This document shows positions 18,724 through 28,264 of a stretch of DNA of 64,000 nucleotides, one piece after another. The DNA comes from Collinsella tanakaei (GTDB taxonomy: Bacteria; Actinomycetota; Coriobacteriia; Coriobacteriales; Coriobacteriaceae). Position 1 is the stretch's first letter; every line of letters begins with the position of its first letter. The notes beneath the pieces are model-generated. The model saw only the letters and a program-made list of their open reading frames with translations, made no database searches and was not told the origin of the DNA. Both the position numbers and the translations under genes were made by a program. The stretch is from positions 1 to 64,000 of the forward strand of contig NZ_JACJMB010000007.1 in assembly GCF_016902615.1 (NCBI RefSeq). The letters run 5' to 3'.

Positions 18724-20553
18724 CTAGCACCCCTCCTTTCCCAAGGTCGCCGCAGGGGTCGGACCCACCGCGCCCTCAAGCTCCTCGCGCCGCAGCTGCG
18801 ACAGACAGATTTCCTCGTAGAGCGGGCAGGTGGCGAGCAGCTCCCCATGGGTGCCCAAACCGGCCACGCGCCCGTGCGACAGCACGCAGATGAGGTCGGC
18901 GTCGCGCACCGACGAGACGCGCTGGCTCACGATGACGGTGGTGAGCGGCAGCCCGCCTGCGGCGGCACCGTTTCGCGAGCGCTGGCGGACGGCATGGCGC
19001 AGCGCCGCATCGGTCTTGAAGTCGAGCGCCGAAGCGGAGTCGTCGAGGATGAGCAGCAGGGGATTTCCCACCAGGGCGCGCGCGATCGTGAGGCGTTGGC
19101 GCTGACCGCCAGAGAAGTTCTTGCCGCCTGCCTCGACGGGCGCATCGAGCCCTGCGGGGAGCTTGCGCACGAAGTCGGCGGCCTGCGCGGTCTCAAGCGC
19201 CGACCAGAGCTCCTCGTCGGATGCCGCTCCGTCGCGCCACTGCAGGTTGGAGCGGATGGTGCCGGAGAGCAGCGAGGCGCGCTGCGGGACGATGCCCGCC
19301 ACGTGACGCAACTGATCAAGCGGCCAGGCACGCACGTTCGTGCCCATGACCTCAACTGCGCCGGAGCGCGTGTCGTACAGGCGCGGGATGAGCGAGACGA
19401 GCGTCGACTTGCCCGAACCCGTGCCGCCGATGACGCCGAGCGTCTGGCCGAGCCCGACCTCGAGCGTCACGTTGTCGAGCGTGTTCACCTCGGCGTTACC
19501 GAACGCGAAGCAGGCGGCATTCATCTTGAGCGCCGGCGCCGCCGCGTTACGCGCGACGTCTTCTGCGGACGGCAGCGCGACCGGTGCGTTGCCCGCATCG
19601 GTGATGCTCGGCTCGCAGTGCAGCACCTCGTTCACGCGCGAGGCGGAGGCGCTTGCCTTCGTGAAGACGACCACGAGGTTCGCCACGTAAACGATGGAGA
19701 GCAGCGTCTGCGTCATGTAGTTCACGAACGCCATGACCTCGCCTTGGGTGAGGTCGCCCACGTTCACCTGGATGCCGCCCATCCACAGGATGGCGCACAC
19801 GCCGAGGTTCATGACGAGGAACGTCACCGGGTTCAGGATGCTCGAGAGCTTGCCGACCGCGATGGCCACCGCCGCCTGCTCAAACGCCGCCGTACGGAAG
19901 CGGCGGCGCTCGTGCTCCTCGCGCACGAACGCACGCACGACGCGCACGCCGGACAGGCCCTCGCGCGTGATGAGGCCGATGCGATCGAGCTTCGCCTGCA
20001 TCTGCTTGAAGTAGGGCACGCAGCGCGCCATGACAAACCAGAACACCAGACCGATGAGCGGGGTGGAGATAAGGAAGATCACCCCGAGCTTGAGGTCGAT
20101 CAGAAGCGCGGCGACCATGGAGCCGACCGCCAGAAACGGCCAGCGGATGAGTTGGCGCACGCCGAGCGCCACCGCAAGCTGCACCTGGTTGATGTCGTTG
20201 GTGAGGCGCGTGATGAGCGAGGGGGTGCCGAAGCGGTCGAGCTCCGCAAACGAGAACTCGTTGATACGGCGATAGAGGGCGGAGCGGATGGCGGTGCCCA
20301 TGCCCTGCGACGCGAGAGCGGCCATCTTCTGGCACACGAGCGTGAAGCCCATGCCCACGACCGCCATCACGATAAGGAGCATGCCGTAGCGCAGCACGAC
20401 GCCGACGTCGTGGCCGTCAACGCCCTCATCGATCATCCGGGCGATCACAAGCGGTGTGAGCAGGTCGAAGAACACCTCGAGCAGCTTGCACGCGGGCCCG
20501 ATGACAAAATAGCGGCGAAAGCCGACAGAGAAACGTTTCAGCAGTTCCAGCAT
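18724..20553 (-). CDS. ABC exporter subunit, TM-ATPase (degenerate site half)
   Basis: 609 aa, the first gene of the pair. Six membrane helices occupy about residues 15-300. The ATPase shows Walker A GGTGSGKSTLVS, Q-loop GIVPQRASLLSG, signature NFSGGQRQRL, and Walker B LLILDDSASALD in which Asp replaces the catalytic Glu. The switch region is VIVSQRVSSVRD with Gln where His is usual. This end of the dimer probably does not hydrolyse ATP. A region of about 30 residues between the membrane and ATPase parts is Ala-rich. Between it and the SRP RNA gene is a short leader with an ACGTAACGTGAGCGTAAG segment that might bind a MerR-type regulator. Confidence 0.92.
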   Translation of the reverse strand: MLELLKRFSVGFRRYFVIGPACKLLEVFFDLLTPLVIARMIDEGVDGHDVGVVLRYGMLLIVMAVVGMGFTLVCQKMAALASQGMGTAIRSALYRRINEFSFAELDRFGTPSLITRLTNDINQVQLAVALGVRQLIRWPFLAVGSMVAALLIDLKLGVIFLISTPLIGLVFWFVMARCVPYFKQMQAKLDRIGLITREGLSGVRVVRAFVREEHERRRFRTAAFEQAAVAIAVGKLSSILNPVTFLVMNLGVCAILWMGGIQVNVGDLTQGEVMAFVNYMTQTLLSIVYVANLVVVFTKASASASRVNEVLHCEPSITDAGNAPVALPSAEDVARNAAAPALKMNAACFAFGNAEVNTLDNVTLEVGLGQTLGVIGGTGSGKSTLVSLIPRLYDTRSGAVEVMGTNVRAWPLDQLRHVAGIVPQRASLLSGTIRSNLQWRDGAASDEELWSALETAQAADFVRKLPAGLDAPVEAGGKNFSGGQRQRLTIARALVGNPLLLILDDSASALDFKTDAALRHAVRQRSRNGAAAGGLPLTTVIVSQRVSSVRDADLICVLSHGRVAGLGTHGELLATCPLYEEICLSQLRREELEGAVGPTPAATLGKEGC

Positions 20554-20655
20554 ACCGGGATCCTAACTGGTCGCACAATCCACCGGCATGTGGCGCCAGA
20601 CGGGACGGGCGACGAAACGAAGTCGTTCCGCCATCATACGCCACCAGCTGGCCTG

Positions 20656-20675
20656 AAACGTAACGTGAGCGTAAG
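20656..20675. promoter_or_regulatory. Possible MerR-type operator before the second ABC pair
   Basis: On the minus strand this reads CTTACGCTCACGTTACGT. It resembles the CTCACGTTACGTGAG pattern seen at some actinobacterial MerR-family sites, with the right half degraded. It lies about 105 bp before the ABC start. This is a weak call by resemblance only. Confidence 0.25.
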
Positions 20676-20731
20676 GGGCGGCCGAGAGTTCAGGCAATGC
20701 GCAGATACCCCATGCGATTACGCATGAAAAT

Positions 20732-20849
20732 GCGCCCGTGCGCTCGATGGGAACGGGTGCCCGGCAGAGGCTCCTTATGGCTGCTTCCTCCCGGACCTGA
20801 CCAGATTCGGAACATATCGTCACCCGAACCCATCGAGCGCGCAGGCGCT
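20732..20849 (-). ncRNA. ffs: Signal recognition particle RNA (small bacterial type)
   Basis: On the minus strand the apical domain is textbook: GGTCAGGTCCGGGAGG, then AAGCAGCCATAAGGAGCC. This is the Ffh-binding asymmetric loop and the GGAA-type tetraloop region. Long closing helices pair CGCTCGATGGG at one end with CCCATCGAGCG at the other, and GGCGC with GCGCC outside. It folds as a single hairpin of about 115 nt like 4.5S RNA and works with Ffh in co-translational targeting to the membrane. The exact ends are estimated from the outer helix. Confidence 0.92.
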
Positions 20850-20946
20850 GTAGGGGACATCATACCCGCTTGCCGCCCCGGTGGCAAGACGACGCGACGG
20901 AACCCGAAGCCCCGTCGCGCCTACTCCCTCAGCTAGTGGACAGGTC

Positions 20947-22185
20947 TCACGAAAGCACCCGGGCGATGCGCTCGCACGCATCGAGCAGCACGCAGCGCGG
21001 GCTCGGCACGACCATGCGCTGGAAGAACTCGCCACCCGCCGGATCGAAGTTCGTGCCGTCCTGCAACAGCACGCGCGCGTCCTCGTAGATGCGGCGGTGC
21101 AGCTCGGCTCCATCGATGCCCAGCGCACGGCAGCGGCGCTCGAAATCGAACCACAGGATATAGGTACCCTCCGGCGCGCGGACGCCCACGTCGGGCAGGT
21201 GCTCGGCGAAATACGCGATGACCGCGTTGATGTTGTCGGCGATGTAGGCCTGACACTGCGCAAGCCAGTCCTCTCCCTCCTCATACGCCGCGATTGCGGC
21301 ACTGATGGCGAACGGCGAGGGTTCCGCGTAACCGCGCATCTGCCCGAAGCGCACCTTGTCCTCAAGGCAGCTGAACACCATGTTGGTCGCGGGCAGACCG
21401 GCCAGGTTAAACGTCTTGTTCGTCGCCGTGCAGGTGATGATGCGCGCTGTCGGCGCCGCCTGGGCGAGATGGACCATGGTGAACCCGGGCTGCATGAGGT
21501 CCCCGTGAATCTCATCGGCCACGATCAGCACGTCATGGCGCATGCAGATGTCCGCCAGGCGCGCAAGCTCGTCGGCCGTCCAAGCGCGACCCACCGGGTT
21601 GTGCGGGTTGCACAAGATGAGCATGTGCGCATCGTCGCGGGAGGCAAGCTCCTCGAGGTTTTCGAAGTCCATGGTGTAGTAGAGGTTGCCCTCGGAATCG
21701 GCGTCCGTATGGCGCACGAGATGGTTGTCGAGCACCACGCGTCCCGCGCCCTCGACGGCACCCGTGAACGGCGGATACACCGGACGCTGGATGATCACCG
21801 CATCGCCCGGCTCCGTGAACGCGCGCACGCAGGTGTTGAGCGCCGACACCGTACCGGCCGAATACGCAGTTAGCGATGTATCGATATCCCATCCGTCGCG
21901 GCGGGCGAACCAGTCGTGCAGGGCAGTGTAGTAGCGCTCGTTGCCGGCAAGGCCAGAGTAGCCGAAGATGCCGTGATCGACCGTGGCGTGCAGCGCATCC
22001 AGGATCGGACGCGCGCAACGGAAGTCCATATCGGCCGTGAACAGGGCGATATGGTCGTCGGCGATATGCGATACGCCGCAGTGCGCCGCGGTCTCCGCCG
22101 AATCGCTCCACTTTTCCGAATAGCTCCAGCGATCATGGCGACGGTCGATGATCTCATCGAAGTTGTAGACGATATGCTGCGACAT
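20947..22185 (-). CDS. MalY/PatB-type PLP C-S lyase (cystathionine beta-lyase-like aminotransferase)
   Basis: A 412-aa fold-type I PLP enzyme. The MalY/PatB group is recognised by FTADMDFRCARPILDAL near residue 50, YSGLAGNERYYTALHDWF, SAGTVSALNTCVRAFTEPGD, and CNPHNPVGRAW. The Asp/Tyr pair is in VADEIHGDLMQPG and the PLP lysine in TATNKTFNLAGL. Members cleave cystathionine or cysteine conjugates, releasing pyruvate, ammonia and a thiol, and some moonlight as regulators. The ATG follows GGGAACA by a short gap. It is monocistronic, downstream of SRP RNA in the reverse direction and upstream of a 500-bp gap with an inverted repeat. The substrate is uncertain. Confidence 0.9.
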   Translation of the reverse strand: MSQHIVYNFDEIIDRRHDRWSYSEKWSDSAETAAHCGVSHIADDHIALFTADMDFRCARPILDALHATVDHGIFGYSGLAGNERYYTALHDWFARRDGWDIDTSLTAYSAGTVSALNTCVRAFTEPGDAVIIQRPVYPPFTGAVEGAGRVVLDNHLVRHTDADSEGNLYYTMDFENLEELASRDDAHMLILCNPHNPVGRAWTADELARLADICMRHDVLIVADEIHGDLMQPGFTMVHLAQAAPTARIITCTATNKTFNLAGLPATNMVFSCLEDKVRFGQMRGYAEPSPFAISAAIAAYEEGEDWLAQCQAYIADNINAVIAYFAEHLPDVGVRAPEGTYILWFDFERRCRALGIDGAELHRRIYEDARVLLQDGTNFDPAGGEFFQRMVVPSPRCVLLDACERIARVLS

Positions 22186-22408
22186 GTTGTTCCCTTCGCA
22201 TGTGGGTCATATGGTTGGCATCGTACCACGCAGCCAGCTTCGTGCCCCGCGTGCCCAATGTGCGGCGCTGAATGCACGCAGTCGCATCCGACCAGCGTCC
22301 TGCAGGCCCGTGCGCCATCTCCCGCAACGAGACAGCACATGAAATGTTTCCCAGACGATAGCCGCCCCGGCGGAAGGCCCCACCGAAGCGGTTGCCCGCC
22401 GACCCCGA

Positions 22409-22563
22409 GTTGCTCATTATTTCTGATATTAGGCGCCCCATCTGGCAGCCCCTATGAACCAGCACCTGTTCGGTGGACAAAAGCCCTGGTAAGTGCCGCT
22501 CGTCCCGGCTGCTTTTCCGCACGGTCCTATTTCAGGAGCCTAATACCGTCAATAGTGAGCAAC
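22409..22563. repeat. Long-range imperfect inverted repeat in 500-bp gene-free gap
   Basis: Two 29-bp arms, 22409-22437 (starting GTTGCTCATTATT) and 22535-22563 (ending AATAGTGAGCAAC), match in inverted orientation at 23 of 29 positions around a 97-bp interior. The gap 22186-22686 has no convincing open frame. It may be a structured leader or RNA, or a small decayed mobile element. Confidence 0.5.
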
Positions 22564-22686
22564 AGGCGGACACATACCCTCCGCGAGCCAAGGCGACCCC
22601 GGCCAAAAGCCCGATGGATCATGCTTCTCTCGGCGCAAACGCCCCTGCGCGGCGCCCTTGGTTGCGAGACCCCATCATGAACGCCG

Positions 22687-24447
22687 CTAGCGCGCAGCAT
22701 CCCTCAGCAGATAGGCGCGCACGGCCTCCTCGCCGGCGCAGCGCAGGTTCAGCGCGGCCTCCTCGGGCTTGAGCGCCTCATCAAGTGCCATGGGCTTGCG
22801 CACGATGGGAAGCACGAGGTCAACACCCTGCTCGAACACGGCGTCCAAGTCCACGGCACGCCCACCGCCGAGCGCCACGACCGGCTTGTGGACGCGATGT
22901 GCGCGCCGAGCGACCGCGACGGGAGCCTTGCCGTGGGCCGTCTGCCCGTCGACCATCCCCTCGCCCGTGATCACCACATCGGCCCATGCCACGTGCGTAT
23001 CGAAATCCAGCAGGTCGAGCACGGCCGAACCCCCCGGAACGAGCTCGGCGCCCAGCGCGAGGAGCGCAGCACCCATACCACCGGCGGCACCGGCACCCGG
23101 CACGCCGAGAACCGAGCGGAACCGCTTGCCCGAAAGGGCCTCTGTTGCATCCCGCTCCCCCATCACCGCGGCGCGCGCGGCATCGAGGGCGCGGCCGTAG
23201 GCGACCATAGCGGCATCGAGGCACACAAGCTCGGCTGCGCGGGCATCCTCGTTTTCCGCATCAGATGCCAAACCTTTCTGCGGGCCGTAGGTGCGCACCG
23301 CACCGCGCGCCCCCACCAGCGGATTGTCCACATCGGAGAGCACAACGAGGCGGCAGTTGCCGACGAGCTCATATGCGGGTGCAAGGTCGATGCGTGCGAG
23401 CTGCGCCAGCCCGTCAAGGCCGGGCGCGACCTGCTTTCCGTCCGCATAAAGCAGGCACGCACCGAGCGCCTGGAGAAAACCGGCACCGCCGTCGCTCGTC
23501 GCGCTGCCGCCTAAGGCGAAATACACGGTGCGGGCGCCGCGCTGGACCGCATCGCGCAAAAGCTCGCCCACGCCGTAGGTCGTTGCCACAAGCGCGGCAG
23601 CAGGCGTGAGCGGCGAGAACTCGATGCCCGCCGCCTCGGCCATCTCGATAACCGCGACGTCTCCCGCCTCACCCGCACCGGACAGGTAGCGCGCACGCAC
23701 GGGCGCGCCAAGCGGCCCGGTAACGTTCAGCCGGACCTCCACGCCCCCGAGCGCGGCGCCGATGGCATCGAGCGTACCCTCGCCGCCATCGGCTACGGGA
23801 AGCATTCGCACCTGCGCCGCAGGACAGGCCGCGCGCACGCCCTCGGCGACCCAGCGCTCCACCTGCGCACTCGAGGCGCATCCCTTGAAGGAATCGAGGG
23901 CGAGCAGCACCTTCGGCGCGACCGCGCGTGGCACGGGACCCCCTGCGCGCACAGGAACATCATCGGGAACCTCGCGCGACTCCGTGCGCTGCCGGGCCGC
24001 GGCGAAAAAGTCCCTCAGCACCCCGGCGCACTCGTCTTCCAGCACGCCCGCGGTGACCGAGAACGCATGGTTCAGCCGCGCATCACGGCTCAGATCGTAG
24101 AGCGACCCGACCGCGCCGCCCTTGGGGTCCGCCGCACCGTAGACGCACCGGTCGATGCGGGCGTTCACCATAAGGCCAGCGCACATACAGCAGGGTTCGA
24201 GCGTGACGTAGACCGTGCAGCCCGCCAAGCGCCAACGGCCGAGTGCACGGGCGGCGGCCACCATGGCGGAGAACTCGGCGTGGGCGGACGGATCCTCATC
24301 GAGCTCGCGACGGTTGTGCGCGCGAGCGATCACGCGCCCCTCATACACGACGACCGCGCCGATGGGAACCTCGCCCTCAGCTGCCGCGAGTTGCGCTTCG
24401 GCCAGCGCCTCGCGCATGAACCGCTCGTCGTCTTCCCGTCCGCCCAC
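22687..24447 (-). CDS. Fusion: tRNA adenosine deaminase (TadA) - glycerate kinase
   Basis: A 586-aa protein joining two enzymes that are normally separate. Residues 1-155 are a TadA-type zinc deaminase that makes inosine-34 in tRNA-Arg: MREALAEAQLAAAEGEVPIG, then HAEFSAM (zinc His and catalytic Glu) and TLEPCCMCAG (zinc cysteines). After a roughly 20-residue linker, residues 180-586 are a GlxK/GarK-type glycerate kinase (LLALDSFKGCASSAQV, LPVADGGEGTLDA, ALGGSATSDGGAGFLQALG, VITGEGMVDGQT). I chose the GTG at 24447, 5 nt after GGGAGG. The open frame continues upstream into tRNA-Ser, which cannot be coding. Both halves keep their key residues and there is no stop or frameshift between them. Confidence 0.88.
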   Translation of the reverse strand: MGGREDDERFMREALAEAQLAAAEGEVPIGAVVVYEGRVIARAHNRRELDEDPSAHAEFSAMVAAARALGRWRLAGCTVYVTLEPCCMCAGLMVNARIDRCVYGAADPKGGAVGSLYDLSRDARLNHAFSVTAGVLEDECAGVLRDFFAAARQRTESREVPDDVPVRAGGPVPRAVAPKVLLALDSFKGCASSAQVERWVAEGVRAACPAAQVRMLPVADGGEGTLDAIGAALGGVEVRLNVTGPLGAPVRARYLSGAGEAGDVAVIEMAEAAGIEFSPLTPAAALVATTYGVGELLRDAVQRGARTVYFALGGSATSDGGAGFLQALGACLLYADGKQVAPGLDGLAQLARIDLAPAYELVGNCRLVVLSDVDNPLVGARGAVRTYGPQKGLASDAENEDARAAELVCLDAAMVAYGRALDAARAAVMGERDATEALSGKRFRSVLGVPGAGAAGGMGAALLALGAELVPGGSAVLDLLDFDTHVAWADVVITGEGMVDGQTAHGKAPVAVARRAHRVHKPVVALGGGRAVDLDAVFEQGVDLVLPIVRKPMALDEALKPEEAALNLRCAGEEAVRAYLLRDAAR

Positions 24448-24501
24448 ACAAGCCTCCCGCCTCTGTACCTCACTGGATTCGATGCTATCATTACATCCTA
24501 C

Positions 24502-24596
<95 letters not shown>

Positions 24597-24704
24597 CCAT
24601 CCCCACAACTGCACCACGCGCCCGGTCGATATGCGCAAATCCGTGTAAGATGGCATGACGGTTTCACAGCCGCACCTGCACGCTCTCAATCGGAAAGACC
24701 ACGC

Positions 24705-25595
24705 ATGACCGCCTCGCTCACCATCATGTATCCCGCCATCATGGCAGCCGTCGCCGGCTCGGGAGCCGCCGGCCGCATGGTCACCATCCCCATCGGGTTC
24801 GAGATGATCGCAATCGTGGCGGCCTCGATCACCGGCGCCCTCACCGCGCGCGAAAAGCACCTCGACCTGCTCGGGTCGGTCTTTTTTGCCGTGATGTGCA
24901 GCCTCGGCGGCGGTCTTCTGCGCGACATGATCCTGCAGGTTGGCAATGTCTACATCCTGAACCAGCCGCTCGCGCTGCCCGCGGCCATGATCACGGCAGC
25001 CGTCGTCTTCCTCATCCCGTCGGTCGTGGAGAAACAGGACCGCATCATCGCCCTATTCGACATCTTCTCGGTCGGCCTGTTTTCCGCCACGGGCGCCGAC
25101 AAGGCGCTTGTCTATGGATTCGGTCCGCTCATCGGCGTCATGATGGGCTTCTTCACCGCCGTCGGTGGCGGCATGCTGCGCGACATCTGCCTCGGCCAGA
25201 CGCCCGCCATCTTCCAGCGCAGCAACTTCTACGCGGTGGCCGCCATCGGCGGCGCGATCTCCTACGTGCTGCTTGTCGACGCCGGCATCTCGAACATCTT
25301 CGCGCTCATCGTCTGCGTGGCGGTCACCATGGCCCTGCGCTACCTGTCACTCCACTTCGACATCAAGAGCCCGGCCGACGTGGACCTCGTCGAGGTGGTC
25401 GCGCGCACCCGGCGCAAAGCGCGTGCCGGCGCACGCCCCGAAACGACCAACCATTCCGTCGACGAACTCGAGGAGCGCCGTGAGCGCGTGCAGGCCGACA
25501 TCGATCGCCGTCGTCGCTACGAGCGACGCAAAGCAGCCCTCGACAAGCTGCACAAGCACCGCCGCGCCCGCTCACGCCGACGCATCGACGTATAG
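24705..25595 (+). CDS. TRIC-like / UPF0126 membrane channel protein
   Basis: A 296-aa membrane protein of the prokaryotic TRIC (UPF0126, YicG-like) family, which forms trimeric cation channels or small-solute channels. Seven helices come from two inverted copies of a three-helix unit. The hallmark glycine-rich signatures SLGGGLLRDMIL (about 65) and AVGGGMLRDICLGQTPAIF (about 150) are both present. The C-terminal 70 residues are an extra basic, Arg-rich cytosolic tail (RRKARAGARPET ... RRRYERRKAALDKLHKHRRARS), longer than usual. It lies just after tRNA-Ser and ends before a strong terminator. The substrate and the role of the tail are unknown. Confidence 0.88.
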   Translation: MTASLTIMYPAIMAAVAGSGAAGRMVTIPIGFEMIAIVAASITGALTAREKHLDLLGSVFFAVMCSLGGGLLRDMILQVGNVYILNQPLALPAAMITAAVVFLIPSVVEKQDRIIALFDIFSVGLFSATGADKALVYGFGPLIGVMMGFFTAVGGGMLRDICLGQTPAIFQRSNFYAVAAIGGAISYVLLVDAGISNIFALIVCVAVTMALRYLSLHFDIKSPADVDLVEVVARTRRKARAGARPETTNHSVDELEERRERVQADIDRRRRYERRKAALDKLHKHRRARSRRRIDV

Positions 25596-25675
25596 GGCCG
25601 CACAGGGGACTCCTGCCCATTCACGCGACGCACCGCCTGAGCGCCCCCGGTACTCTCGACAAGCGGGACGATACG

Positions 25676-25711
25676 ACGAGGGCCACCCCGGCAGGAGCGG
25701 CCCTCGTTTTC
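25676..25711. terminator. Terminator between TRIC-like gene and typA
   Basis: Stem ACGAGGGCC with GGCCCTCGT, loop of 14 nt, followed by TTTTC on the plus strand. It sits between convergent genes; the minus-strand side lacks a good T run. Confidence 0.75.
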
Positions 25712-25738
25712 ATAGCAGGTTGATGTGCGTCTGCGCTA

Positions 25739-27574
25739 CTACTTGGCGTTCATGGCGCGGACGGCCGCCTTCTTGCGGTCCGTCGCGTTCAGCAGGCGCT
25801 TGCGCAGGCGGATGTGCTTCGGCGTGATCTCCACGAGCTCATCGTCTGCGATATACTCGAGCGCCTCCTCGAGCGAGAAGGTGCGGGGCGGCACGAGCTG
25901 CACGGCGATGTCGGCCGTGGAGGAACGCTGGTTGCCCAGGTTCTTGGTGCGCGCGATGTTCACGACCATGTCGCCGGGCTTGGAGCGCTCGCCCACGATC
26001 ATGCCCTCGTAGCACTCGGTGCCGGGCTCGACGAACAGCTGACCGCGCTCCTGCAGGGTGCCCAGGGCGTAGGCGACGGCCTTCTCGGTCGTCATCGAGA
26101 TCATGGCGCCGTTGTTGCGGTTGCCGATCTCGCCGGCGTACGGACCGTACTCGAGGAAGGTGTGGTAGAACACGCCCTCGCCGTGCGTGACGTTCATGAC
26201 GCGGTTCTTCAGACCCATGATGCCGCGGGTGGGGATGCGGAACTCGATGTGGGTGACCGTCTTGCCCGCCTGCATGTTCGTCATCGTGCCGCCGGCGTTG
26301 CCGAAGACCTCGATAACCTTGCCGGCGTACTCGTCCGGGCACTCGACGACGGCCTGCTCGACCGGCTCCATGCGATTGCCGTCCTCATCCTTCTTGAACA
26401 GGACGCGCGGGCGGCCGACCTGGAACTCGAAGCCCTCGCGGCGCATGGTCTCCATAAGAACCGACAGGTGCAGAATGCCGCGGCCGGACACCTCGACGCC
26501 GCTCTTGTCGGGCAGCTCCTCGATGCGCATGGTCACGTTGTTCTCGCGCTCGTTGAACAGGCGCTCCTTCAGCTGACGGGCGCCCACGATGTCGCCGTCG
26601 CGGCCGACGAGCGGCGAGGTCGATGCCTCGAAGACGATCGACAGCGTCGGCGGGTCGATCTGGATGGGGTCGAGCTCGACGGGGTTCTCGGGATCGGTGT
26701 AGACATCGCCGATGTCGGTGGAGTCGACGCCCACGACGGCGGCGATATCGCCCGCGCCCACCTCGGTGCACTCGGTGCGGCCAAGATAGTCGAACGTGAA
26801 CAGCTGCTTGACCGTGGCGGTGGCGCGCTCGCCGTCGTTCTTCACGACGAGGATCGTGTCGCCCTGGTGGATCGTGCCGGAGTACACGCGGCCGATGCCG
26901 ATACGGCCCACGTAGCTGGAGTGGTCCACGGTCACGCACTGCATGGCGAGCGGTCCGTCGACATCCACGTCGGGCGCCGGCAGGTCCTCGAGGATCATGT
27001 CGAGCAGGGGGTACATGTCCATATTGCCGTCGTTGGGATCGAGACGGGCGAAGCCGTTGACCGCGCTCGCGTAGACCACGTGCTCCATGGCGAACTCGAG
27101 CTGATCGTCCGTGGCGCCGAGGTCGGCCATAAGGTCGAGGCAATCGTTGTAGGCGCGCTCGGGATCGGCACCGTCACGGTCGATCTTGTTGATGACGATC
27201 ATGATCTTGAGGCCCGTGTCGATGGCATGGCGCAGCACGAAGCGGGTCTGGGGCATGGGGCCCTCGAAGGCGTCGACGAGCAGCAGGGCACCGTCGGCCA
27301 TGCGCAGCACGCGCTCGACCTCGCCGCCAAAGTCGGCGTGACCCGGGGTATCGATGACGTTGATCTTCACGCCCTTGTACTCGATGGAGATGTTCTTGGC
27401 CAAGATGGTGATGCCGCGCTCGCGCTCCTGATCGTTGGAGTCGAGCACGCGATCCTCGACCTTCTGGTTCGCACGGAACGCATCGGTGGCACGAAGCAGC
27501 TTGTCCACCAGCGTGGTCTTGCCATGGTCGACGTGGGCGATAATGGCGATGTCCCTCAGGTTCTCAACGCGCAT
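25739..27574 (-). CDS. typA: Translational GTPase TypA/BipA
   Basis: A 611-aa ribosome-associated GTPase of the elongation-factor family, involved in 50S assembly and stress or cold growth. G1 is [15 protein letters not shown], the switch I region has [12 protein letters not shown]3 is [12 protein letters not shown], and G4 [10 protein letters not shown]. Domain II, an EF-G-like domain V ([15 protein letters not shown]) and the BipA-specific C-terminus ([31 protein letters not shown]) are all present. The ATG at 27574 follows GGAAAGGGA; an in-frame GTG six codons upstream is less likely. It is monocistronic, convergent with the TRIC-like gene. Confidence 0.96.
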   Translation of the reverse strand: MRVENLRDIAIIAHVDHGKTTLVDKLLRATDAFRANQKVEDRVLDSNDQERERGITILAKNISIEYKGVKINVIDTPGHADFGGEVERVLRMADGALLLVDAFEGPMPQTRFVLRHAIDTGLKIMIVINKIDRDGADPERAYNDCLDLMADLGATDDQLEFAMEHVVYASAVNGFARLDPNDGNMDMYPLLDMILEDLPAPDVDVDGPLAMQCVTVDHSSYVGRIGIGRVYSGTIHQGDTILVVKNDGERATATVKQLFTFDYLGRTECTEVGAGDIAAVVGVDSTDIGDVYTDPENPVELDPIQIDPPTLSIVFEASTSPLVGRDGDIVGARQLKERLFNERENNVTMRIEELPDKSGVEVSGRGILHLSVLMETMRREGFEFQVGRPRVLFKKDEDGNRMEPVEQAVVECPDEYAGKVIEVFGNAGGTMTNMQAGKTVTHIEFRIPTRGIMGLKNRVMNVTHGEGVFYHTFLEYGPYAGEIGNRNNGAMISMTTEKAVAYALGTLQERGQLFVEPGTECYEGMIVGERSKPGDMVVNIARTKNLGNQRSSTADIAVQLVPPRTFSLEEALEYIADDELVEITPKHIRLRKRLLNATDRKKAAVRAMNAK

Positions 27575-27671
27575 GTGGTCCCTTTCCTTCACACAACAAA
27601 GCCAGCCTCAATCGGCGGGCGCACGATATTCTCGGTAACCGGTTCGAAAAACGTATATATAGTAGCGGTTC

Positions 27672-28124
27672 TTAGAAGAGCTCGGGCTCCTCACCTGCAG
27701 GTTCAGGGTCGCTCCACATAAAGTTATCGCCCTCGCCCATGCCGTCGAACAGCACGTAGGCGGAGTACCCGCACGCAAGACCGCGCTCGCAGAAGCTCAC
27801 GAGCACTGCGCTCAGGTAGTCGCCGTCCACGTCGATGCATCCCGTATAGGCGATGGCGTAGCGTTCGAGCCGGCGCACCTGTTCATCGGGAATGCCGCGC
27901 GCCGCGTGCTGGGCAACGAACTCCTGCGCGGCGGTCAGGCAGGCCTCTTCGCCGTCATCGGTGAATTCCGCCTCGTAGCGCACCCCGTTCGCGTCCTCGA
28001 CGCACACCACAACGCCGGGATCCTCGCCCTCGGCGAGACAATCCAGAAACGCCCCGATGACATCGCAGGTCATGGCGTCGAGCTCAGCCGACACCGCACC
28101 GGGCTGTTGATCGTTCTGGGGCAT
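27672..28124 (-). CDS. Conserved-looking hypothetical acidic protein
   Basis: A 150-aa, strongly acidic, soluble protein with no family that I recognise. It has no signal peptide or membrane segment. Stretches such as GVRYEAEFTDDGEEACLTAAQEFVAQ and RLERYAIAYTGCIDVDGDYLSAVLVSFCERG suggest an alpha/beta fold, and the tail is acidic (EPAGEEPELF). I chose the ATG at 28124, 9 nt after AGAGAGG. Codon usage and the high third-position GC support it as a real gene. It stands between typA and the J-domain gene, all on the minus strand but with separate gaps, so a shared operon is not clear. Confidence 0.7.
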   Translation of the reverse strand: MPQNDQQPGAVSAELDAMTCDVIGAFLDCLAEGEDPGVVVCVEDANGVRYEAEFTDDGEEACLTAAQEFVAQHAARGIPDEQVRRLERYAIAYTGCIDVDGDYLSAVLVSFCERGLACGYSAYVLFDGMGEGDNFMWSDPEPAGEEPELF

Positions 28125-28264
28125 CGCGCGCATCCTCTCTGTTGCATGCAGGGCCAACCGTTTTATTGTACCGTGGACACGCGAGTAAGATGTACGGCCG
28201 GAACGTCTCTGCACGAAAAGCGGGGTTTTTTTCTCAGTTGCGCGACCGCCAGAATCGCCTGGCG

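Noticed and set aside
18253-20727. 824-aa plus-strand open frame opposite the second ABC pair
   Set aside because: Antisense shadow of two clear ABC genes; no recognisable domain and improbable composition.
25814-27721. 635-aa plus-strand frame opposite typA
   Set aside because: Antisense shadow; the TypA motifs are on the minus strand.
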